Of a stretch of DNA of 36,452 nucleotides, positions 31,278 through 36,452 are shown piece by piece (within the stretch, counting starts at the first letter, position 1; every line of letters begins with the position of its first letter). The translations under genes and the position numbers were made by a program. The stretch lies in contig CANHQZ010000020.1 of NCBI GenBank assembly GCA_947463125.1, positions 1 through 36,452 of the forward strand, written 5' to 3'. Origin of the DNA: Flavobacteriales bacterium (GTDB taxonomy: Bacteria > Bacteroidota > Bacteroidia > NS11-12g > UBA955). Below the pieces are notes generated by a model that did not search any database, was not told where the DNA came from, and was given only the letters and a program-made list of their open reading frames with translations.

Positions 31278-33720
31278 TACCGGAAGCGGTTTTCAAAAAA
31301 TACATTCCTGGTTTCAGGACGGATACATCCCACTGCATTTGAGAATCCGTAATGGTTTTGCACAGCAGCGTTTTTCCGGCATTATCCGTTATTTCGGCTT
31401 TGCCTTTAGTACCTGCCGGGAACCTCAGGCTCAACTGATCTGAAACCGGATTAGGCCACAGTTTTACTGTATTGGCATGTAGATTTCTGATACCTGCAGA
31501 CGGGTTTTTGGCAAGGACCATTACCATATTGCTGCTGGCTTTCCAGCGGCTGTCAAAATCACCATTGGCCCTGTTATAGAAATACTGACCTATTTTGAGG
31601 TCTGAGGTCAGTTCAATTTTATAGGAAATAAATCCGCTGGCCAGTGCAGGATTGGATTCCAGGGCAGCCAGGTTGGCATTGGGAAATTCCACCACCAGAA
31701 TATTCCCTTTCTCTGTTCTTACAAGGGCATCCGTCGGATACAGATTGGTAATAACCACACGGCTCATGGGCAAATTTGCATCCACTGTATCCAGCATCAC
31801 CAAGCGTTTTACAAAGCTTTTGCTGGTGTTGGTGAATTTTACATGATACGAGAGTTCTCTTACCCTGAAATCCACATCATCACCCTTCAAACTGCTTTTT
31901 GTTACGGCTCCGGTGCCATTTTCCATCAGTTTCAGCTGTAGGGTATCGGTATTATCTTCCTTGAAAGCATCCGCCGAAGTGAATGCCGAACCGGTTTTAA
32001 TACTCACGGAATAGCGATCTGCCGGTTGCGCGTCAGCAGGTACTTTAAACCAGAATGGAATGCTCCGAATCTCTCCGGGTTCAAGGCGGGAAATACTCCA
32101 TACAGCTTCGTTTCCTGCATAATTATCTGGAATACTGTCGGATGAAAAATCCGCTAAACGGACATCATGAATCAAGTGTAGGGTAGAACCGTCTATCACT
32201 GTATTCCCAATGTTTCTGAGAGTTATTGCGGATTTAACCCGATCTCCGGGCTTGACTGAGCCGGCCGTGACAATACCCGTTTTAATTTCAATATCACGCA
32301 CATTGGGTGCCATGAACTGAGAAAGGTTAACCATGCTGTATTCGCCTTTCTTAACAGAACTGGCAAAGTTTCCTGGACAGGAGTTTACCCAGTGTCTGCC
32401 GGCAAAAACCTGGATATTATAATCGTCTTCGGGCAGTGCTGCAGCAAACTTTCCTTTGTTATCGGTAACGGAAAACCACATTTTTCCCGACTTTATGTTG
32501 GTGAAACGAACAGTAACCATACCTATTGGCAGGTCATTGCCATCATTGACGCAGTTCTGGTTTTTATCATAAAACACGATTCCAGCAATATCTCCCGCAT
32601 TGTTTTCAATCTTACAGATACGGCGCAAGCCGGTGTTCTGCTCGGTAAATTCGCCCCAGATAAATGCTTCTGAACCGCGTTGTCCCAGATAGAAAAGCCC
32701 ATTGATGCGGTTTCCGGTAAGGCTAAACTCTCCGTTTTCATAGCGAAGCACAGAACTACCATTTCCATTATACAGAAAATCCCCCCCGATGAGCAGCGTA
32801 TTGCCTGCACCCGCTATGGTGTTAAAGCTTGCCCGAGTGAAGGTATCAAAACGAAGAGCCTGGCTCCAGTTTCCGTTAAACTCCCTGATTTCTACCTGTC
32901 CGGAATGCTGCCCCAGTCCGGCAAGTTTATCGGCAAATACTGCCAATTGCTCCACAGCGCCGTTAAACGGACTTCCGATACCGCCCCAGGTTTGGTTTGA
33001 AGCTGTGTAGTAGGCAATATTTCCGGTATAGGTTCCCGCAAAATTCTGAAAATCGCCCGCGATGTAAAGCCTGTTGCCCAGCACCTGCAACGCTTTGATA
33101 GCGCCATCTGAACCCTGGGTCGTATTTGAACTGCCCAGAAAACCCCATTGTCCGGTAGTACCGTCGTATATGGCAATGTTATTAACCAGTTTGCCATTAA
33201 TTACATCGAGAAACTTTCCGGCAACGACCAGTTTGTCATCAAAAACGGTCATGGACATAATACCGTCATTCTTGCTTTTCACAACGGAATTATCTGTTAT
33301 CCAACGGCTGCCGTCCCACTTGAATAGATGCCTGACGGCTATGTCGGCATCCCGGGAAGCTCCTGATATAAAACCACCCACATAAAAAGTATCGCGGTAC
33401 AGAACAACACAGTTGAACTTGTAATCAGCATTTATGGATTTTACAGCATCCGGCTTTGCCAGCCCGGGATAATATGACCAATAAACACCGTTCCAGTGTG
33501 CAAGCACACAATCGGAAGTATCCTGGGTGGACTCATCACTGAAAAGGGCAAGATAATCCTGTCCGGAAGCATAAGCCGTAAGCACCTTGCTGGGCAATCC
33601 ATTTCCCAGGGGCTCAAGCACCTGAGAATGAACCTTCACGCAGCAAAGCATTGCAACACATAGCAGCCACCCTCTCATAACCGGCAATTTAATAAAACAG
33701 AAGGAATTTTTCGTCATCAT
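31252..33720 (-). CDS. Large T9SS-sorted cell-surface protein
   Basis: The 822-residue protein has a signal peptide (MRGWLLCVAMLCCVKVHSQ; an ATG at 33678 is also possible as start), then a propeller-like region of repeated strands (about 30-350; e.g. KLVVAGKFLDVINGKLVNNI, RLYIAGDFQNFAGTYTGNIA). An SdrD B-like/carboxypeptidase-regulatory fold follows (AGIVFYDKNQNCVNDGNDLP, about 365-430), then DUF11-like strands (YHVKFTNTSKSFVKRLVMLD). A T9SS type A sorting domain ends it (KLWPNPVSDQLSLRF ... MYFLKTAS). It probably serves as adhesin or surface layer component. It starts at the base after the anti-sigma stop, so it belongs to the sigma-factor operon. Its ligand is unknown. Confidence 0.88.
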   Translation of the reverse strand: MMTKNSFCFIKLPVMRGWLLCVAMLCCVKVHSQVLEPLGNGLPSKVLTAYASGQDYLALFSDESTQDTSDCVLAHWNGVYWSYYPGLAKPDAVKSINADYKFNCVVLYRDTFYVGGFISGASRDADIAVRHLFKWDGSRWITDNSVVKSKNDGIMSMTVFDDKLVVAGKFLDVINGKLVNNIAIYDGTTGQWGFLGSSNTTQGSDGAIKALQVLGNRLYIAGDFQNFAGTYTGNIAYYTASNQTWGGIGSPFNGAVEQLAVFADKLAGLGQHSGQVEIREFNGNWSQALRFDTFTRASFNTIAGAGNTLLIGGDFLYNGNGSSVLRYENGEFSLTGNRINGLFYLGQRGSEAFIWGEFTEQNTGLRRICKIENNAGDIAGIVFYDKNQNCVNDGNDLPIGMVTVRFTNIKSGKMWFSVTDNKGKFAAALPEDDYNIQVFAGRHWVNSCPGNFASSVKKGEYSMVNLSQFMAPNVRDIEIKTGIVTAGSVKPGDRVKSAITLRNIGNTVIDGSTLHLIHDVRLADFSSDSIPDNYAGNEAVWSISRLEPGEIRSIPFWFKVPADAQPADRYSVSIKTGSAFTSADAFKEDNTDTLQLKLMENGTGAVTKSSLKGDDVDFRVRELSYHVKFTNTSKSFVKRLVMLDTVDANLPMSRVVITNLYPTDALVRTEKGNILVVEFPNANLAALESNPALASGFISYKIELTSDLKIGQYFYNRANGDFDSRWKASSNMVMVLAKNPSAGIRNLHANTVKLWPNPVSDQLSLRFPAGTKGKAEITDNAGKTLLCKTITDSQMQWDVSVLKPGMYFLKTASGISGFQVVR

Positions 33721-34998
33721 TTAGTCAATCCTCCATATTATTTGGGTGCCTACACTGAGTGCATGATTCCGAGGCCGGACACTTGCATCAGGGACATATG
33801 CCGGCGTTATCATTCTGGTGCCGCTGAGGGTAGCGCCCCATTCAACATTTCGGCTGATGTGACGAAATGCCCCCATGGAAAAAGCGGCTGACATCTGAAC
33901 TTTCCTGTACCAATCCAAACGCTGGGATGTAAGCAGTAACTGCTGGTAATCCAGCGTGAATCCGCTGACACCACTCACAAAGCCGGTATTGATAAATACA
34001 GCGGGCTTAACCGACCAATGCGGTGTTACCGGGAAATCGGCCATTATGCCCAGTGGCACTTCAATCAGTGAGTTTCGCTGAAAGCCGCTGTAAGAAACAT
34101 TTCCAGTACTACCAAAGTACCCGATTATCGGATAATTGCCGAATTTATCCGGTGTATTTCCGGGCATCAGGGTAACCGGCACTTCATCGGAAAAATTGAA
34201 CTGCTGCTTTGTATTCATCTGCCGGTAATTCAAACCGCCCATAAGCGCGTATCGCTTGTTGAGCCGATAACCCAGCTGCACCGATAAACCGATACTTCCC
34301 ATGGCCTGCTCCCCTTCCTTCATTCGGTTCAGGTAGTTTTTGTGTACATAACGGCTGAAATTCGGATTAACCGCATATTCATTGCCGCTTTGCTGTTGTA
34401 TTATCCCTGCGCTGATCATCCATCTTCCGTCTGGCATATTAAACGCTGCAGGCCTTGGCAGACTCAGCCATACCGGTGCTTTTGCTACCTCAACAGGTGC
34501 AGTTAGCTTGCGCAAGCCAAACGGCTCCGGCAGTAAAAACGAAGATTCGGTGGCTTCTGCTGAGGGTGGCGGTGGTGGTTCAACACATTTTACTGTCGGT
34601 TCGCCCGAGATAGCTTCTGCAGGCATATCTGCCGAATTTCCTTCAGCATACCGGGCATGTAATTTACCGCCATTGTTATTATTCAAAGCCTGCTGTTCAC
34701 CATGCTCAGCAGATGATTTGGAAGTCTCTTTTTGATTATGTTTTAGAGAATCTGTCTTCTCAATATTGTGCTTGGCAACAGATTTTATTTTTTGCGAATC
34801 AGACAATCCTAAACATACAGCAATAATACCAACTGCAATAAAAACGGCAGCTACTGAATACCACAAAACAAGGCGACGCCTGCGGTTTTGGTCCAGCTTA
34901 TCTGCAATTCCATCCCATACCCCTTTAGGCAAAGGCGGCTCAAAGGACTGAAACAATCCCTGAAGCTGTTTGTCGGTATGGTTGTTTTCGTTTTTCAA
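33721..34998 (-). CDS. Anti-sigma-like protein with inner-membrane helix and C-terminal outer-membrane barrel
   Basis: The 425-residue protein has an unusual envelope-spanning plan. Residues 1-42 are a charged cytoplasmic segment (QLQGLFQSFEPPLPKGVWDG) typical of anti-sigma heads. Residues about 43-65 form one transmembrane helix (VLWYSVAAVFIAVGIIAVCL) after an RRRR positive-inside stretch. About 66-185 is a low-complexity linker rich in Lys, Asn, Ser and PPPPP. About 190-425 is a beta-barrel (RWMISAGIIQQQ, MGSIGLSVQLGYRLNKRY, LIEVPLGIMADFPVTPHWSV, NHALSVGTQIIWRI). This matches the dual membrane-spanning anti-sigma (Dma) idea described in Bacteroides. The start is TTG at 34998, overlapping the sigma-factor stop by 4 bp. 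Sigma binding is inferred from operon position and layout. Confidence 0.82.
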   Translation of the reverse strand: MKNENNHTDKQLQGLFQSFEPPLPKGVWDGIADKLDQNRRRRLVLWYSVAAVFIAVGIIAVCLGLSDSQKIKSVAKHNIEKTDSLKHNQKETSKSSAEHGEQQALNNNNGGKLHARYAEGNSADMPAEAISGEPTVKCVEPPPPPSAEATESSFLLPEPFGLRKLTAPVEVAKAPVWLSLPRPAAFNMPDGRWMISAGIIQQQSGNEYAVNPNFSRYVHKNYLNRMKEGEQAMGSIGLSVQLGYRLNKRYALMGGLNYRQMNTKQQFNFSDEVPVTLMPGNTPDKFGNYPIIGYFGSTGNVSYSGFQRNSLIEVPLGIMADFPVTPHWSVKPAVFINTGFVSGVSGFTLDYQQLLLTSQRLDWYRKVQMSAAFSMGAFRHISRNVEWGATLSGTRMITPAYVPDASVRPRNHALSVGTQIIWRID

Positions 34999-35543
34999 CG
35001 TATCTTTTTGTTTTTCATAAGTTCTTTAAGCATCACGCGCCCCCTGCTGAGCAGACTTTTGCTGCCGCCCTCGGAAATGCTCAGCTGCTCGGCAATTTCC
35101 CTGTGGCTCATATTATCAATGGCGTACAGGTTGATTACCAGCCGATACTTTTCCGGCAGGGCTGCAAGGGCAGACAGAACCTCATCCACGGATTCGCTGA
35201 GCGATTCCTGCGCCGACTCGTTTTCTTCCACCTGTTCGGCAAGCGGAATGGTATCCACTTCCACAAACTGAGGTCCGGTACTCCGTTTGCGAAAGCGCGA
35301 GATGGCCAGATTGATGAACAGCCGCGTCATCCAGGCTTCTATGGCACTGTCTCCCTTGTAGGTGCCGATAAACTCAAAGACCTTTACAAAACCATCCTGA
35401 AGCAGATCGTTGGCATCAGCCGGATTGCCGGAGTAACGCAGGCAGTAGCCATACATTTTTTTACCGTAGCGCAGAAACAATGCTTCCTGTGCGCGGCGGT
35501 CTCCTTTTTTGCAACCTTGTATGATGTCTTCATCCGTTAACAA
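34995..35543 (-). CDS. ECF-type RNA polymerase sigma factor
   Basis: The 182-residue protein has region 2 (NPADANDLLQDGFVKVFEFI and YKGDSAIEAWMTRLFINLAI, binding the -10 element and core polymerase), an acidic linker rich in Glu (about 100-122), and region 4 (LPEKYRLVINLYAIDNMSHR then EIAEQLSISEGGSKSLLSRG, a helix-turn-helix for the -35 element). This is the Bacteroidota group that pairs with barrel-bearing anti-sigmas. The frame opens at TTG 35543, just after an in-frame TGA; no ATG is available, so weak initiation is likely. It is first in the three-gene operon with anti-sigma and surface protein. A possible ECF-type promoter lies at 35561-35587. Confidence 0.92.
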   Translation of the reverse strand: MLTDEDIIQGCKKGDRRAQEALFLRYGKKMYGYCLRYSGNPADANDLLQDGFVKVFEFIGTYKGDSAIEAWMTRLFINLAISRFRKRSTGPQFVEVDTIPLAEQVEENESAQESLSESVDEVLSALAALPEKYRLVINLYAIDNMSHREIAEQLSISEGGSKSLLSRGRVMLKELMKNKKIR

Positions 35544-35560
35544 GTAGTTTCAATATTAAT

Positions 35561-35587
35561 GACGCGACTTTAGGTGAATGGTTGCAA
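35561..35587 (-). promoter_or_regulatory. Putative ECF-sigma promoter (autoregulation)
   Basis: On the minus strand TTGCAACC (35587-35580) and CGTC (35564-35561) are 15 bp apart, resembling the AAC / CGTC pattern of ECF promoters. The TTG start of the sigma gene lies 17 bp further on. The assignment rests on pattern memory, so it is tentative. Confidence 0.4.
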
Positions 35588-35859
35588 AAAAAAGCATTTT
35601 TTCTGCAATTAAGCCGTGAATTTACAGCAAACAGCGGGGCTTACGAATCAAAAATCACAATATGCTAATTATCAGTATCTAAAGGCTGTTGCCGCTAACA
35701 CTTTTTTACCTGAAAGGAACCAATTGCAGATGCTACAAACATCCAAAAACAAAAGTCTGATAAACATAGATTAAACTACCCAGCGCGTGCGTCCAATCCG
35801 GTGGCAGCACCGAGTTTAAAAAGCCGTTGCTACACCTTCCCAATCCATTGATTGTGCCT

Positions 35860-35867
35860 TACCTTTG
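35860..35867 (+). promoter_or_regulatory. -7 promoter box of the E1 gene
   Basis: TACCTTTG fits TAnnTTTG exactly and ends seven bases before the ATG at 35875. No -33 TTG was found at normal spacing. Confidence 0.5.
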
Positions 35868-35874
35868 CCGCTCC

Positions 35875-36452
35875 ATGCAATTTGACCGCCAAAATCTCAG
35901 TAACGAAGAGCTGATTAACATTTACCGGTATCTGGTAAAACCCCGTGTCATTGAAGAAAAAATGCTGATTCTCCTTCGGCAGGGAAAGGTGGGAAAATGG
36001 TTTAGCGGTATGGGGCAGGAAGCCATTTCCGTGGGAACCACACTCGCACTGCATGAGGATGAATATATTTTGCCCCTGCACCGCAATCTGGGGGTATTTA
36101 CCACCCGGAACATCCCTTTCCGTAAGCTTTTCGCCCAGTGGCAAGGCAAAAAATCCGGGTTCACCAAAGGACGCGACCGCAGTTTTCACTTTGGCACAAA
36201 CGAATACCACATTGTGGGAATGATCAGTCACCTGGGCGCCATGCTGGGTGTGGCAAACGGTATATCTCTTGCGCACAAATTGAACAAAGAAGGTAAAGTT
36301 TCTGTGGTTTTCAGTGGCGACGGTGGCACCAGCGAGGGTGATTTCCATGAAGCCCTGAATGTGGCTGCCGTGTGGCAATTGCCCGTCATTTTTCTCATTG
36401 AGAATAATGGTTATGGCCTTAGCACACCCAGCAACGAGCAGTTTCGCTGCAA
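35875..36452 (+). CDS. Thiamine-dependent 2-oxoacid dehydrogenase E1, N-terminal part (cut by window edge)
   Basis: From ATG 35875 the frame is open to the window end, giving 192 codons. The sequence MQFDRQNLSNEELINIYRYL, PRVIEEKMLILLRQGKVGKW and SGMGQEAISVG is the start of an E1 alpha domain. The thiamine-diphosphate motif is complete: GDGGTSEGDFHEALN, later ending in FLIENNGYGLST. These enzymes decarboxylate branched-chain 2-oxoacids or pyruvate within the dehydrogenase complex. In Bacteroidota such genes often encode a fused alpha-beta E1 of about 650-700 residues; whether this one is fused lies outside the window. It diverges from the sigma-factor gene. Confidence 0.9.
   Translation, partial: MQFDRQNLSNEELINIYRYLVKPRVIEEKMLILLRQGKVGKWFSGMGQEAISVGTTLALHEDEYILPLHRNLGVFTTRNIPFRKLFAQWQGKKSGFTKGRDRSFHFGTNEYHIVGMISHLGAMLGVANGISLAHKLNKEGKVSVVFSGDGGTSEGDFHEALNVAAVWQLPVIFLIENNGYGLSTPSNEQFRC

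Larger units (their letters stand above)
35544..35874. other. 331-bp divergent intergenic region between the sigma-factor and E1 genes
   Basis: It is A+T-rich with no open frame that looks coding. It contains the putative ECF promoter for the sigma operon (35561-35587), a 27-bp dyad TTGCA...TGCAA around A and T runs (35582-35608) and the -7 box of the E1 gene (35860-35867). The middle (about 35610-35855) shows nothing I recognise. Confidence 0.6.

Noticed and set aside
35582-35608. TTGCA/TGCAA dyad as a transcription terminator
   Set aside because: It lies upstream of both flanking divergent genes, so no transcript is expected to end there, and the stem is mostly A-T pairs.
1-36452. CRISPR arrays, insertion sequences, prophage or toxin-antitoxin pairs
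   Set aside because: No regularly spaced repeats, transposase, integrase or phage-type frames were seen on reading both strands.

Overview
The window looks like chromosomal DNA of a member of the Bacteroidota. The evidence is -7 promoter boxes of the form TAnnTTTG, almost no Shine-Dalgarno sequences, proteins with C-terminal type IX secretion (T9SS) sorting domains, a porT homologue beside the menaquinone methyltransferase gene, a fused-type 2-oxoacid dehydrogenase E1 gene and an ECF sigma / envelope-spanning anti-sigma pair. The genus cannot be fixed from the sequence. Coding density is high, many genes overlap by 4 bp, and no insertion sequence, integrase, phage gene or CRISPR array is visible.

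Layout. 1-2640: end of dcd, an S1-domain regulator (CvfB type), a WD40 protein and a phosphopantetheinyl transferase whose start codons overlap head to head. 2635-6880 (minus): a surface-polysaccharide unit of glycosyltransferase, asparagine synthase-type amidotransferase and flippase; the glycosyltransferase has no recognisable start codon. 6976-7049: tRNA-His(GTG) with a terminator. 7050-9930: a more A+T-rich accessory pocket with an outer-membrane protein, a small unknown protein and a T9SS-secreted esterase. The esterase is bracketed by a duplicated piece of the 3' end of folE. 9958-11038 (minus): folE and a PTPS/QueD-family gene. 11116-12194: an SRPBCC-like protein and an outer-membrane protein. 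12252-16094: transaldolase/FSA, panB, a secreted coiled-coil protein and a lipoprotein. 16181-18852: dnaK and a lipoprotein. 18907-22016: Zn-ribbon protein and Nif3-family protein, diverging from an rRNA-type methyltransferase.

22021-29080 (minus) is one run of eight tightly packed genes: ubiE/menG, porT, tgt, lptF-type permease, two paralogous lipoproteins, a subtilase and a small secreted protein. Diverging from it are engB, meaB and an FMN reductase. 31252-35543 (minus) is a three-gene unit: ECF sigma factor, an anti-sigma-like protein with a single inner-membrane helix plus a C-terminal outer-membrane barrel, and an 822-residue T9SS cell-surface protein. The window ends inside a 2-oxoacid dehydrogenase E1 gene.

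Themes. Envelope biology dominates: polysaccharide export, T9SS assembly and cargo, lipoproteins, an LPS-transport-type permease and envelope-to-sigma signalling. The strongest leads are the sigma / dual-membrane anti-sigma / surface-protein operon, the esterase flanked by a folE fragment whose differences from folE are all synonymous, and the recurring placement of -7 boxes 4-7 nt before ATG, which predicts leaderless mRNAs.
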